Positions 51,794-60,810 of a DNA stretch of 64,000 nt are shown here, in pieces. The stretch comes from Sinomicrobium soli (GTDB lineage: Bacteria; Bacteroidota; Bacteroidia; Flavobacteriales; Flavobacteriaceae). The translations under genes were made by a program, and so were the position numbers. Each line of letters opens with the position of its first letter. The stretch's first letter is position 1. The stretch lies in contig NZ_QLNV01000011.1 of assembly GCF_003285545.1 (NCBI RefSeq), positions 62,001 to 126,000 of the forward strand. Reading direction: 5' to 3'. The notes under the pieces were generated by a model that did not search any database, was not told where the DNA came from, and worked only from the letters and a program-made list of their open reading frames with translations.

Positions 51794-52699
51794 ATGAAAG
51801 AGAAATTCTACCAATACATACAACACCTTCAGGACCATATTACATCGAAACTCGAAGCTGAAGACGGCAGAGCCGCTTTCCGGGAAGACCTCTGGGAACG
51901 GCCCGGGGGCGGGGGTGGGCGCAGCCGCGTCATAGCAAACGGAAAGGTATTCGAAAAGGGAGGAGTGAACATTTCGAGGGTTTTCGGCAAACTCCCGGAG
52001 ACCATGCAAAGACACTTCGGGGTAAAAGACGCCGATTTTTTTGCATGCGGACTCAGCCTGGTGCTGCATCCCGAAAATCCCTTTGTGCCCACCGTACACG
52101 CTAACTGGAGGTATTTCGAGATGTATGACGCTCAAGGCCATATTGCCGACCAGTGGTTCGGGGGCGGGCTCGACCTGACGCCCTATTACCTGTTTGAAGA
52201 GGATGCAGTCCATTTTCACCGGGTATGCAAAACGGCCTGCGATCAATACCATCCCGACTTTTACCCCGAGTTTAAAAAGAAATGTGACAACTACTTTTAC
52301 AATACGCACCGGAAGGAAGCCAGGGGGGTGGGCGGACTCTTTTTCGATTATTGCCGCCCCTCGGAAGACATGGCCCTCGAGCGGTGGTACGATTTTGTGA
52401 CAGCAACGGGAGACCGCTTTACGGAAGCCTATCTCCCCATCGTTCAGCGCCGCAAGGGCACCGGTTATACCGAAGCCCAGCGCAACTGGCAGGAAATACG
52501 GCGCGGACGTTATGTGGAATTTAACCTGGTACACGACAAGGGTACCCTGTTCGGGCTCAGGACCAACGGGCGTACAGAGAGTATTCTCATGAGCCTGCCT
52601 CCCCGGGTACAATGGGTGTACGACCATCATCCGGCCGGGGGCAGTGAAGAAGAGAAGTTACTCAAAGTTCTGAAAGAGCCCGTGGAATGGGCCGATTGA
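51794..52699 (+). CDS. hemF: oxygen-dependent coproporphyrinogen III oxidase
   Basis: Converts coproporphyrinogen III to protoporphyrinogen IX using oxygen. The 301-residue protein has the HemF signatures RPGGGGGRSRVI, FVPTVHANWRYFE, WFGGGLDLTPYYLFEEDAVHFH and ARGVGGLFFDY. Length is normal. Dependence on O2 fits an aerobic life style; no hemN is visible in the window. It sits between the DUF6973 gene and hemB. Confidence 0.97.
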   Translation: MKEKFYQYIQHLQDHITSKLEAEDGRAAFREDLWERPGGGGGRSRVIANGKVFEKGGVNISRVFGKLPETMQRHFGVKDADFFACGLSLVLHPENPFVPTVHANWRYFEMYDAQGHIADQWFGGGLDLTPYYLFEEDAVHFHRVCKTACDQYHPDFYPEFKKKCDNYFYNTHRKEARGVGGLFFDYCRPSEDMALERWYDFVTATGDRFTEAYLPIVQRRKGTGYTEAQRNWQEIRRGRYVEFNLVHDKGTLFGLRTNGRTESILMSLPPRVQWVYDHHPAGGSEEEKLLKVLKEPVEWAD

Positions 52700-52726
52700 T
52701 CTGCAATTACTAAAAAACAATATATT

Positions 52727-53719
52727 ATGTATCCATTGAGAAGAAACCGAAGACTGAGGCAGAACAGTGCCATCCGGCGGCTGGTAAGGGAAACGGCACT
52801 TACCCCCGACGACTTCCTGGTGCCCCTTTTTGTAACGGAAGGAAAACAGCTGAAGGAAGAGATCGCATCCATGCCGGGATACTACCGCTACAGCCTGGAC
52901 CTCCTGGAAAAAGAGGTCAGGGAACTGTATAAAACAGGGCTCCGCGCCGTACTGCTTTTTGTAAAGGTACCGGACACCCTGAAAGACAACCGGGGAACGG
53001 AGGCCTTTAACCCCGACGGGCTGATGCAGCGCGCCGTCAGGACCGTTAAGAATGCCGTTCCCGGAATGCTGGTGATGACCGATGTGGCCATGGACCCCTA
53101 TTCGTCCTACGGTCACGACGGGATTGTGGAAAACGGCAGGATACTCAATGATGCTTCCGTAGACGTGCTGGTGGAGATGAGCCTCTCCCACGCCCGTGCC
53201 GGGGCCGACTTCGTAGCGCCCAGCGACATGATGGACGGCCGTATCCTGGCCATTCGCGAGGCCTTTGAAGAAGAAGGGTTTACCGACACCGGCATCATGA
53301 GTTACAGCGCCAAGTACGCTTCGGCTTTCTACGGTCCCTTCCGGGATGCCCTGGATTCTGCTCCTGTGGATCAGAAAGGGATTCCCAAAGACAAAAAAAC
53401 ATACCAGATGGATTACGGCAACCGTATCGAAGCCCTCAGGGAAACCGATCTCGATATCGACGAAGGCGCTGATATCGTAATGGTAAAGCCCGGGCTCTGT
53501 TACCTGGATATTGTACGTGATATCAAAAATGAGTTCGACATCCCCCTCGCAGTTTACCAGGTGAGCGGCGAATACGCCATGATCAAGGCCGCCTCAGAAA
53601 AAGGCTGGATAGACCACGACGCGGTAGTTCTGGAACAGCTCACCGCCATCAAGCGGGCCGGTGCCGATATCATCGCTTCCTATTTTGCAAGAGATGCCGT
53701 CCGCCTGCTACAGGAATAG
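52727..53719 (+). CDS. hemB: porphobilinogen synthase (delta-aminolevulinate dehydratase)
   Basis: Condenses two 5-aminolevulinate molecules to porphobilinogen. The 330-residue protein starts PLRRNRRLRQNSAIRRLVRE and has the active-site Lys pair in YSAKYASAFYGPFR and VMVKPGLCYLD, plus SDMMDGRILAIR. The usual zinc-type Cys cluster is replaced by DVAMDPYSSYGHDGIV (Asp-rich), indicating a magnesium-type enzyme. Last gene of the heme cluster, with a terminator after it. Confidence 0.96.
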   Translation: MYPLRRNRRLRQNSAIRRLVRETALTPDDFLVPLFVTEGKQLKEEIASMPGYYRYSLDLLEKEVRELYKTGLRAVLLFVKVPDTLKDNRGTEAFNPDGLMQRAVRTVKNAVPGMLVMTDVAMDPYSSYGHDGIVENGRILNDASVDVLVEMSLSHARAGADFVAPSDMMDGRILAIREAFEEEGFTDTGIMSYSAKYASAFYGPFRDALDSAPVDQKGIPKDKKTYQMDYGNRIEALRETDLDIDEGADIVMVKPGLCYLDIVRDIKNEFDIPLAVYQVSGEYAMIKAASEKGWIDHDAVVLEQLTAIKRAGADIIASYFARDAVRLLQE

Positions 53720-53749
53720 GCAGAACCGGTATATTACAGGGTTTCCCGG

Positions 53750-53775
53750 AAAAAATCCGGATTTAACCGGTTTTT
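53750..53775 (+). terminator. probable terminator after hemB
   Basis: AAAAATCCGG, ATTTAA, CCGGTTTTT forms a short stem with one bulge and a T-run, about 30 bp after the hemB stop. Confidence 0.55.
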
Positions 53776-53801
53776 GCCCCCGGGATTCCCGTTTTTAGCA
53801 G

Positions 53802-53809
53802 TAATTTTG
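53802..53809 (+). promoter_or_regulatory. -7 element TAATTTTG near a GTG-start frame
   Basis: Exact match to TAnnTTTG, but only 4 bp separate it from the GTG at 53814, so a transcript from here would be leaderless or nearly so. A TTG lies 25 bp upstream, outside the usual spacing. Confidence 0.4.
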
Positions 53810-53813
53810 TGCC

Positions 53814-54182
53814 GTGGAAAAACAACGCTATAAAATACGGGTTTCCATTTTCCTTGCACTGTTGTGGATAGTGTCCGTTTCCGGCCCCTCTCACTACGGT
53901 GTAAAGGTGCGGTCTGCGCATAAATCTTCCGGCGAAAATACCTGCCTGAACATTGCACAGGCTTCCGTTTTTCCGGGATTCATGTGGGAAGAAGAAACCT
54001 CCCAGGGTTTTTTCTCGGGCGAAATAAAGCTCCTTCCCCACGGTTTACCCATACTTTTACCGGTTGGCATCAACCTGCCCGGACTCCTTGCAGCTCCAGG
54101 CATTCCGGACTGTCCGCCAAAAACGGCAGACCTGAAACGCCAGATGGCACAACTGATCTTTCCTTTCCATTTCTTTTATTGA
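53814..54182 (+). CDS. hypothetical protein, possibly secreted (GTG start)
   Basis: Not recognised. The 122-residue frame opens with a basic then hydrophobic stretch (about 8-24, IRVSIFLALLWIVSVSG) like a signal peptide, followed by SHYGVKVRSAHKSSGENTC. Pro/Leu-rich segments and a C-terminal FPFHFFY follow. Start is GTG with a promoter element just upstream, so the true start is uncertain. An opposite frame overlaps it, so the gene itself is doubtful. Confidence 0.35.
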   Translation: MEKQRYKIRVSIFLALLWIVSVSGPSHYGVKVRSAHKSSGENTCLNIAQASVFPGFMWEEETSQGFFSGEIKLLPHGLPILLPVGINLPGLLAAPGIPDCPPKTADLKRQMAQLIFPFHFFY

Positions 54183-54345
54183 CCCCCTGTTTGCTTCAGT
54201 ACCGGCTGAACTCCCGTACCACGTGTTCCCGGGAGTTATTGCCCTGTCTTAATAATGAGAAACAAACTATCCGTCGTACGGAACACGCTGTCCTGTTGTT
54301 TGTCATACAGGTCGGCGCTCTGAAACGACATTAAAAATTTAAGCA

Positions 54346-54819
54346 ATGGATTTTATATCGCTGGAAATGGGACTGCTTTTCCTGGCCGTTTTTATGGCTC
54401 CCATACTGTATATTATTTTCAAACAGAAATCGGGAAAGAAAAAACTCGACAGGCATATCGATACCCTATGTAACGAAAACGGCATAAAAAGTGAGAACAA
54501 GGCCTATATAGGTCACTATATATTCGTATCAGACCCCGGCAGTAATAAACTGCTGACCTACGACACTAAGAAAAATGACCCCGGTATTTCCGATCTCGGT
54601 GACTACAAGGGCTGTAACATACAGAAATCCTGGGAAAAGGGAGAAGGTACAAAGGCCGTGCTCAACAATGTAACCCTCGTATTTCAACACAGGGAAAAGG
54701 GCAAACCTTTCAGGATAACACTTTTTGACGATAATTACGAAAATCCCCTGGAAGCCGAGGTGATCCTGCACCAGGCCGAAAAATGGTCCAGGCAGATCAA
54801 CACGGAAATTTTCCGATAG
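54346..54819 (+). CDS. hypothetical single-pass membrane protein
   Basis: The 157-residue protein has one N-terminal membrane helix (about 6-26, LEMGLLFLAVFMAPILYIIF) and then a soluble domain with basic and acidic segments (KKKLDRHIDTLCNENGIKSE; KPFRITLFDDNYENPLEAEV). The soluble domain would face the cytoplasm or periplasm depending on orientation; positive residues after the helix favour cytoplasm. No family recognised. A strong terminator follows. Confidence 0.7.
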   Translation: MDFISLEMGLLFLAVFMAPILYIIFKQKSGKKKLDRHIDTLCNENGIKSENKAYIGHYIFVSDPGSNKLLTYDTKKNDPGISDLGDYKGCNIQKSWEKGEGTKAVLNNVTLVFQHREKGKPFRITLFDDNYENPLEAEVILHQAEKWSRQINTEIFR

Positions 54820-54846
54820 GATGATTTCTGTTTTTTGTGTGAATGG

Positions 54847-54875
54847 GGCGGGCCTTCTGGTCCGCCTCTTTTTTT
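54847..54875 (+). terminator. rho-independent terminator
   Basis: GGCGGGCC, loop TTCT, GGTCCGCC (one G-T pair), then TCTTTTTTT. Terminates the transcript of the 54346 gene. Confidence 0.85.
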
Positions 54876-54890
54876 CCGGACCATTTGGGG

Positions 54891-54960
54891 TTAATGTGTC
54901 AATTTGATAATGTGTCAATTTGATAATGTGATAATTTGATAATTTGATAATGTGGGAATG
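54891..54960. repeat. low-complexity repeat (AATTTGATAATGTG vocabulary)
   Basis: GTGTCAATTTGATAAT occurs twice, then AATTTGATAATTTGATAATGTG and GTGGGAATGTGG. The words are reverse complements of those after pdxA (19573-19598). Function unknown; it lies between two plus-strand genes. Confidence 0.65.
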
Positions 54961-55070
54961 TGGGGAGATGATCATTTATGAATATCGTATATCGTTCTAA
55001 AATGTGATCATCAAAAAAGCTTAAATGAGTTCATTTCATTAAATTAGCAATTACAAACTCATTAACCGCA

Positions 55071-56147
55071 ATGGCCTTATTAATAACGTATGCCCTTATT
55101 TCCATCCTCCTGTCCTTTCTGTGCTCTGTTCTGGAAGCGGTACTGCTCAGTATTTCCCCTACTTTTATAACCCTCAAGCAACAGGAAGGCAAAAGTTATG
55201 CGCACGGTCTCGAAGCACTGAAGAACGACGTCGACAAGCCATTGGTCACCATACTCACCATAAACACCATAGCACACACCGTAGGGGCCATCCTGGTAGG
55301 GGTGCAGGCCGAAAAACTCTACGGAAGCGGCAACAACGCCGTGGGGATCGTTTCGGCAGTAATGACGGCCCTGATCCTTATTGTCTCGGAGATCATTCCG
55401 AAAACCATAGGAGCCACCTACTGGAAACAGCTGGCAGGCTTTACTACCGGAGCACTTACCGTAATGATATTTCCCCTGCAGTACACCGGGATACTCTGGA
55501 TGCTACGCCTGACCACCAAACTCATCGGCGGGTCGCAGTCACACGGATCGGTGTTCAGCCGTGAAGACTTTACCGCCATGGCAGACATTGCGGAAAAAGA
55601 GGGCGTATTCGATCAGGGTGAGAGCAAGGTCATCAAAAACCTGCTGCAATTCGGCGAAGTACATGCCAAAGACATCATGACCCCCCGGGTAGTGATCAAA
55701 ACGGCTTCCGAAGACCTCACGATCGAAGAATTCTTCAGGAACAACCCGAAACTCCGTTTTTCCAGAATCCCCATATACAGGGACAATCCGGACAATGTGA
55801 CCGGTTTTATCCTGAAAGACGAGGTGATGGAAGAGATCATAGAAGGCCACGGAAACCGGAAGCTCTCCGATATCCGCCGCGATATCAGGATCGTTCAGAG
55901 AGGTATGCCCATACCGGACCTGTTCGAAAGTTTTATCGTCCGGAAGGAACATATTGCCCTGGTTGTTGACGAATACGGGGCGGTGAGCGGGCTGGTGACC
56001 ATGGAAGACGTTATCGAGACCCTGCTGGGGCTTGAGATCGTAGACGAAAGCGACAATGTGGAAGACCTGCAGGTACTGGCACGGCGCAACTGGCAGCTGC
56101 GCGCCAAAAGACTGGGCATTATTAATGACAACACCGACGAACTGTGA
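55071..56147 (+). CDS. CNNM/DUF21 transporter-like protein with CBS pair
   Basis: The 358-residue protein has a CNNM (DUF21) membrane domain (about 1-160, with NTIAHTVGAILVGVQAEKLYG and SEIIPKTIGATYW) and a CBS pair (about 185-320; VHAKDIMTPRVVIKTA and ALVVDEYGAVSGLVTMEDVIE). It lacks the C-terminal CorC/HlyC domain of longer relatives, hence the shorter length. Members are linked to magnesium or cobalt efflux. The ogt start overlaps its stop (GTGA). Confidence 0.9.
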   Translation: MALLITYALISILLSFLCSVLEAVLLSISPTFITLKQQEGKSYAHGLEALKNDVDKPLVTILTINTIAHTVGAILVGVQAEKLYGSGNNAVGIVSAVMTALILIVSEIIPKTIGATYWKQLAGFTTGALTVMIFPLQYTGILWMLRLTTKLIGGSQSHGSVFSREDFTAMADIAEKEGVFDQGESKVIKNLLQFGEVHAKDIMTPRVVIKTASEDLTIEEFFRNNPKLRFSRIPIYRDNPDNVTGFILKDEVMEEIIEGHGNRKLSDIRRDIRIVQRGMPIPDLFESFIVRKEHIALVVDEYGAVSGLVTMEDVIETLLGLEIVDESDNVEDLQVLARRNWQLRAKRLGIINDNTDEL

Positions 56148-56623
56148 AAACCGCAATCGTAAAAACCCCGTTGGGTATGGCCCAGGTATCGGGAGACCAC
56201 AACGGGATCTCCCAGGTACATGTACTAAAAGAAGACATAGCCGCAACAATCACCTCCGATATTCCGGAAGAACTGCTGCCCTGCGTACAGCAGCTGGAAG
56301 AATATTTCAAGGGCAAAAGAAAAGATTTCCGGCTGAAACTGAACCCGCAGGGCACGGGTTTTCAGAAAAGGGTATGGGATGAACTTCTCAGAATTCCATA
56401 TGGCAGGACCATTTCCTACCTCGACCTGGCCAAAAGGCTCGGCGATGTAAAAAGCATAAGAGCTGCTGCCTCCGCCAATGGCAGGAACCCCCTGTGGATT
56501 GTTATTCCTTGTCACAGGGTCATCGGCCAGGACGGAAGCCTCACCGGGTATGCCGGCGGGTTATGGCGTAAAAAATGGCTGCTGGAACACGAATCGCCTT
56601 TCAGGCAGGAATCTCTTTTTTAA
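56144..56623 (+). CDS. ogt: methylated-DNA--protein-cysteine methyltransferase
   Basis: Repairs O6-alkylguanine by transferring the alkyl group to its own Cys, in a single turnover. The 159-residue protein has the active-site Cys123 in IPCHRVIG, the recognition helix RAAASANGRNP and the N-terminal ribonuclease H-like domain. Start is GTG overlapping the upstream stop (GTGA), so it is translated with the CNNM gene. It lacks an Ada domain, so it does not regulate transcription. Confidence 0.95.
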   Translation: MKTAIVKTPLGMAQVSGDHNGISQVHVLKEDIAATITSDIPEELLPCVQQLEEYFKGKRKDFRLKLNPQGTGFQKRVWDELLRIPYGRTISYLDLAKRLGDVKSIRAAASANGRNPLWIVIPCHRVIGQDGSLTGYAGGLWRKKWLLEHESPFRQESLF

Positions 56624-56663
56624 ACTTTATCACTACGGGACCTCACACAAAAACACGAACTTC

Positions 56664-57803
56664 ATGGCATTCCTCAAATCCTTTTTCAAATGGTTCTTTA
56701 TCATCCTCGTACTATTTATCGGGGGATTATACCTCTTTAACTACGATTACCTGTTAAAAGCAGCAATCAACACCTATGGCACCGGCCATACCACGGCCTA
56801 TCTGGACGATTACACAATGTCTGACAACCGGGTGATCTCCGGCGGCACCCCGCAACCCTGGCCGGTTCACTCCGGGTATAACAGCGCAGCCGCCACCCCG
56901 ACCCTGGAAGATCACAACAGCAAATGGGGTACCGTTGCCTTTCTTATCATTAAAAACGACAGTGTATGGTTTGAAAAATATTACGAAGATTACGACAGGA
57001 CCACCCGAAGCAATTCCTTTTCCATGGCCAAGACCCTGGTCTCCGCCATGCTGGGAAAGGCCATTATGGAGGGTAAGATAGAAAGCCTGGAACAACCCGT
57101 AGGCGATTTCCTTCCCGAGTTTTCCGAGGGGCTTGCCGCACAGCTTACAGTGGGCGACCTCTCTTCGATGAGCAGCGGGCTCAACTGGGACGAATCGTAT
57201 TACAGTCCCTTTTCCATAACCACCAGGGCATATTTTGACGACGACCTGCGAAAGGTCATGCTAAAACTCAGGATAGTGGAAAAACCGGGGCAATCGTTCA
57301 AATACCTCAGCGGAAACACCCAGTTGCTGGCCATGGTACTGGAAAAGGCTACCGGAATGCACCTGAGCGATTACCTGTCTGAAAAGTTCTGGAAGCCCAT
57401 GGGAGCCGTAAGCGATGCCTTATGGCAGCTGGACAGCGAAGAATACGGTATGGAAAAAGCCTACTGCTGTATTGCCTCCAATGCCAGGGATTTTGCCCGT
57501 TTCGGAAAGCTTTACAAAGACGGCGGAAAATGGAATTCGCAGCAACTGCTCGACCCGGATTTTGCCGCCCGCTCCGTACGCCCCCGTTTTGCAGATGCCC
57601 CCATGTACGGATACGGCCTGTGGCTGAGCTCTTACGAGGGAAAAGAGGTGTTCTACCTGCAGGGACATCTCGGGCAGTATGTCATTGTGATTCCCGAAGA
57701 CGACCTGATTATTGTCCGCCTCGGGCATCAGAAATCTGCACAGGGTGCCACCTCAGACCTGGAAACCTATATACGTGAGTCGCTCATTATGCTTAAATCC
57801 TGA
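56664..57803 (+). CDS. serine hydrolase, beta-lactamase class C family
   Basis: I take the ATG at 56664, giving 379 residues with an N-terminal membrane anchor (about 9-27, KWFFIILVLFIGGLYLF). The SxxK motif is Ser120-Met-Ala-Lys123 in SFSMAKTL. A Tyr-containing second motif is expected near SFKYLSGNTQLLAMV (about 211-225), and a C-terminal LQGHLGQYVIVIPEDDLIIVR matches the final strand. The family includes esterases, D-aminopeptidases and PBP-like proteins. Exposed to the periplasm by its anchor. The substrate is unknown. Confidence 0.9.
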   Translation: MAFLKSFFKWFFIILVLFIGGLYLFNYDYLLKAAINTYGTGHTTAYLDDYTMSDNRVISGGTPQPWPVHSGYNSAAATPTLEDHNSKWGTVAFLIIKNDSVWFEKYYEDYDRTTRSNSFSMAKTLVSAMLGKAIMEGKIESLEQPVGDFLPEFSEGLAAQLTVGDLSSMSSGLNWDESYYSPFSITTRAYFDDDLRKVMLKLRIVEKPGQSFKYLSGNTQLLAMVLEKATGMHLSDYLSEKFWKPMGAVSDALWQLDSEEYGMEKAYCCIASNARDFARFGKLYKDGGKWNSQQLLDPDFAARSVRPRFADAPMYGYGLWLSSYEGKEVFYLQGHLGQYVIVIPEDDLIIVRLGHQKSAQGATSDLETYIRESLIMLKS

Positions 57804-57838
57804 CCCCGCAAACGCTTCCGGTATTCCCTGAAAATATC

Positions 57839-58804
57839 CTACATATTTAACTCCAGCTGTATATACACCGGAAAATGATCGCTGTACCCGCCCAGGTACC
57901 TCCTTCCCGCATAGGTACGAAAAGGGTTGCCCTTAAAACGGCCGGTCCATTCGGTCAGAAAGCGGTCGTTAAAAATGTTTGCCTCCACATAGCTGTGTTT
58001 TCCGGCCTCCGTTACCATAAAATCACGGGAAAACAATATCTGGTCGAAGAGATTCCACTTAAAATTATAACTCGCACTTCCCTTGTCGTGCGACAACAGC
58101 AGCTCCATAGGATTAAAAAGATCGGGAGACAGCAGGTGCTCTCTGATACTCTTCGAAAAGGGATTGTCGTTAAAATCGCCCATAATGATAAAACGGGGAG
58201 CATCCTCCGTTTCCCTTACCCGGTCCATGATACGGTGTACCCCGGCTGCAGCCGCCACCCGCTTGTAGGCCGTATCTTCCTCTCCCTCCCGGCGGGAAGG
58301 CCAGTGATTGACGATCACATGGATACGCTCCCCGTTGAGCAGGCCCGTCACGTGAAGAATGTCACGCGTATAATCACGCATACCGTTTACACTATTCACT
58401 ATCAGGGGCACTGCTTCCTGATCGAGTACCTCAAAATATTTCTGCCGGTATATAAGAGCCGTATCTATTCCCCTCTCATCGGGAGAATCGTAATGCACGA
58501 TCTCATATCCCTTGTCCGACAGGTGTTTTGATTTCAGCAGCTCCCCGAGCACCATTCGGTTTTCCACTTCCGCCAGCCCCATGATTACCGGCGACCGGCG
58601 GCTTGTTTCCCTTCCCGTATGGGCTATGGCCTTCCCGAGCTTGTAAAGCTTGTTCCGGTACCGTTTCGGGGTCCAGTGCAGCACCCCGTCGGGAGTAAAA
58701 TCATCATCCAGCGTTCGCGGATCATTCCGGGTATCAAAAAGGTTCTCAAGATTGTAAAACCCGATCGTATAGCGCCGGGTTGGTGGTTTTCTTTTAAAAA
58801 ACAT
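57839..58804 (-). CDS. endonuclease/exonuclease/phosphatase family protein
   Basis: The 321-residue protein has the EEP fold signatures: YTIGFYNLENLFDTRNDP at the start (Asn and Glu metal sites), MGLAEVENRM, IVNHWPSRREG, FIIMGDFNDNPFSKS and the C-terminal YSDHFPVYIQL. No signal peptide. Metal-dependent hydrolase of DNA or phosphate esters; substrate unknown. Convergent with the serine hydrolase gene. Confidence 0.92.
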   Translation of the reverse strand: MFFKRKPPTRRYTIGFYNLENLFDTRNDPRTLDDDFTPDGVLHWTPKRYRNKLYKLGKAIAHTGRETSRRSPVIMGLAEVENRMVLGELLKSKHLSDKGYEIVHYDSPDERGIDTALIYRQKYFEVLDQEAVPLIVNSVNGMRDYTRDILHVTGLLNGERIHVIVNHWPSRREGEEDTAYKRVAAAAGVHRIMDRVRETEDAPRFIIMGDFNDNPFSKSIREHLLSPDLFNPMELLLSHDKGSASYNFKWNLFDQILFSRDFMVTEAGKHSYVEANIFNDRFLTEWTGRFKGNPFRTYAGRRYLGGYSDHFPVYIQLELNM

Positions 58805-58938
58805 GAAACAGACGGTATTATAAGAAGTTAAAAATAGTAATTATAACCCTCCCGGAAAAATGAACGGACAGGAATAAATTTTAAACCGGTCGCCAGTCTG
58901 CAAATCACGAAATGGCTGGAAGCCGGGAGTCGGGAGTT

Positions 58939-59150
58939 GTCATTCCGACGATAGTCCCTGTCCCGGTTCCTGGTCGGGAGAGAAATCTCCGGTGCTTCCG
59001 TTATGCTGTTAAAATTCCTTTGGGCCGGGATGGAGATTCCCTCCGATGCGCTCCCCCGATGCTCGGGACAAGCTGTTCTGAATGACATTTGGAAACTACG
59101 AACCAACAATTTGACTAACAACTAAGAACTAAAAAACCAAACCACCGGAA
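58939..59150. repeat. dispersed intergenic repeat element, copy 2 (inverted) with hairpin-like arms
   Basis: The block starts GTCATTCCGAC (58939), includes AGAAATCTCC and GGAGATTCCC in opposite sense, and ends GTTCTGAATGAC (59075-59086), so the ends are complementary. It continues into ACCAACAATTTGACTAACAACTAAGAACTAA (to about 59140, read in parts). Reverse-complemented, it matches the order of blocks at 2053-2190. The gap 58805-59291 otherwise shows no gene; GTCATTCCGAC recurs in inverse at 60730-60740. Confidence 0.65.
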
Positions 59151-59226
59151 ATACGAATTTCCAGGCTTTTCCGGGACAGGCGGCCTGTTTACCGCTAAAT
59201 CCGGTAGCAGACGACACAGAATTATG

Positions 59227-59234
59227 TACCTTTG
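59227..59234 (+). promoter_or_regulatory. -7 element of the hflX promoter
   Basis: TACCTTTG matches TAnnTTTG exactly, 57 bp before the ATG at 59292, and supports that start rather than the TTG at 59232. Confidence 0.6.
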
Positions 59235-59291
59235 TACTCTGTTAAACCTCACAAATACATTCCGTTATCCCCGGAAACAGACCTGAACACA

Positions 59292-60554
59292 ATGTCTGAA
59301 GGGCTTCGGAATAAAATTGTTACTGATTATTTTGACCATATGCTTGAAAAAAAGACCCTGGATTATGAAAAAGTAGTGCTTATCGGTATCGTAAACCGGG
59401 AGCAGGATGAAGAAAAGTCTGACGAATACCTCGATGAACTCGAATTTCTCAGCTATACCGCCGGGGGTGAGGTGGTAAAACGCTTTACACAAAAGGTAGA
59501 CACCCCCAACCCGAAGACCTTTATCGGGAGCGGAAAGATGGAGGAGGTAGCCCACTTTGTAAAGGAGGAGGAAGTAGGTACGGTGATTTTTGACGACGAG
59601 CTTACCCCTGCCCAGCAGAAGAATATCGAAAAGATACTGAAGTGCAAGATCCTGGACCGTACGAGCCTTATACTCGATATTTTTGCCCAGCGGGCGCAGA
59701 CTTCCTACGCCCGCACGCAGGTGGAGCTGGCCCAGTACGAATACCTGCTGCCCAGGCTGGCCGGGTTGTGGACGCACCTCGAACGTCAGCGGGGGGGTAT
59801 AGGGATGCGCGGTCCCGGGGAAACGGAGATCGAGACCGACAGGCGTATCGTAAGAGACCGCATAGCCCTGCTGAAGAAAAAACTGGAAACCATAGACCGG
59901 CAAATGGCCACACAGCGCAGTAACCGCGGCGCCCTGGTACGGGTGGCACTGGTGGGATACACCAATGTGGGAAAATCGACCCTGATGAACGTAATCAGCA
60001 AAAGCGACGTATTTGCCGAAAACAAGCTTTTCGCCACTCTCGACACTACGGTGCGGAAAGTGGTGATCGGCAATCTTCCTTTTCTGCTGAGCGATACGGT
60101 GGGGTTTATCAGGAAACTGCCCACACAGCTGGTAGAGTCGTTCAAAAGTACGCTCGACGAGGTCAGGGAAGCCGACCTGCTATTGCACGTGGTGGATATT
60201 TCCCACCCCAACTTCGAGGAACACATCGCTTCGGTAAACAAGATACTCGCAGAAATAGATACTGCCGACAAGCCCACCATAATGGTCTTTAACAAGATAG
60301 ACCGGTATGAAGCGGAACATATCGACGACGACGACCTCGTCACCGAAAAGACCGGGAAACACTTTACCATAGAAGAGTGGAAACGCACCTGGATGAACCG
60401 CGTAAACGGGCAGGCCCTGTTTATCTCCGCCATCAACAGGGAAAACATGGAAGAATTCCGGAAAAAGGTATACGAGGAAGTCAGGAAAATACACATTACC
60501 CGTTTTCCGTACAACAACTTCCTCTACCCGGAACACATCGAAGGAGATCTGTGA
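59292..60554 (+). CDS. hflX: GTPase HflX
   Basis: Ribosome-associated GTPase that splits or rescues stalled 70S ribosomes. The 420-residue protein has an N-terminal HflX domain (ending near RGPGETEIETDRRI), a coiled linker (about 150-190), and a G domain with G1 GYTNVGKST, G2/G3 region DTVGFIRKLP, and NKID. I use the ATG at 59292 rather than an in-frame TTG at 59232 because the -7 element overlaps the latter. A terminator follows. Confidence 0.95.
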   Translation: MSEGLRNKIVTDYFDHMLEKKTLDYEKVVLIGIVNREQDEEKSDEYLDELEFLSYTAGGEVVKRFTQKVDTPNPKTFIGSGKMEEVAHFVKEEEVGTVIFDDELTPAQQKNIEKILKCKILDRTSLILDIFAQRAQTSYARTQVELAQYEYLLPRLAGLWTHLERQRGGIGMRGPGETEIETDRRIVRDRIALLKKKLETIDRQMATQRSNRGALVRVALVGYTNVGKSTLMNVISKSDVFAENKLFATLDTTVRKVVIGNLPFLLSDTVGFIRKLPTQLVESFKSTLDEVREADLLLHVVDISHPNFEEHIASVNKILAEIDTADKPTIMVFNKIDRYEAEHIDDDDLVTEKTGKHFTIEEWKRTWMNRVNGQALFISAINRENMEEFRKKVYEEVRKIHITRFPYNNFLYPEHIEGDL

Positions 60555-60650
60555 CGGGGGTGCTTGCAGGTTTATAGTTTGAGCAACCGCATCAATGGAG
60601 ATAACGTTTTTGTCTTCATAGATCAAATTTGATAAACCTACAGAAAATTC

Positions 60651-60678
60651 CTCCCTTCAGACGAAGAGGGGAGTTTTT
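60651..60678 (+). terminator. terminator after hflX
   Basis: CTCCCTTC, loop AGAC, GAAGAGGGGAG with a one-base bulge, then TTTTT. Confidence 0.65.
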
Positions 60679-60742
60679 GAAATGGAGGAACTTGCGATAG
60701 ATACGTCATGGGTAGCAAAGCGCAGCGGAGTCGGAATGACAA

Positions 60743-60782
60743 AAAAAGCCTGCCGGAACACAAAAGTTCCGGCAGGCTTTTT
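60743..60782. terminator. bidirectional rho-independent terminator
   Basis: AAAAAGCCTGCCGGAA, loop CACAAAAG, TTCCGGCAGGCTTTTT: a perfect 16-bp stem with A- and T-runs between the convergent hflX and DUF3078 genes. Confidence 0.92.
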
Positions 60783-60810
60783 AATATTGTTTCCTTCGGT
60801 CAGGTTCTGT

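Noticed and set aside
51356-52630. 424-codon minus-strand frame across DUF6973 and hemF
   Set aside because: It overlaps two well-supported plus-strand genes, one a clear HemF, and has no recognisable motif.
55017-55070. Possible tRNA or small RNA before the CNNM gene
   Set aside because: No cloverleaf or stable fold with an anticodon arm could be drawn; it is an AT-rich leader.
59232-59291. hflX start at the TTG at 59232
   Set aside because: The TTG lies within the -7 element TACCTTTG, so it would not be in the transcript.
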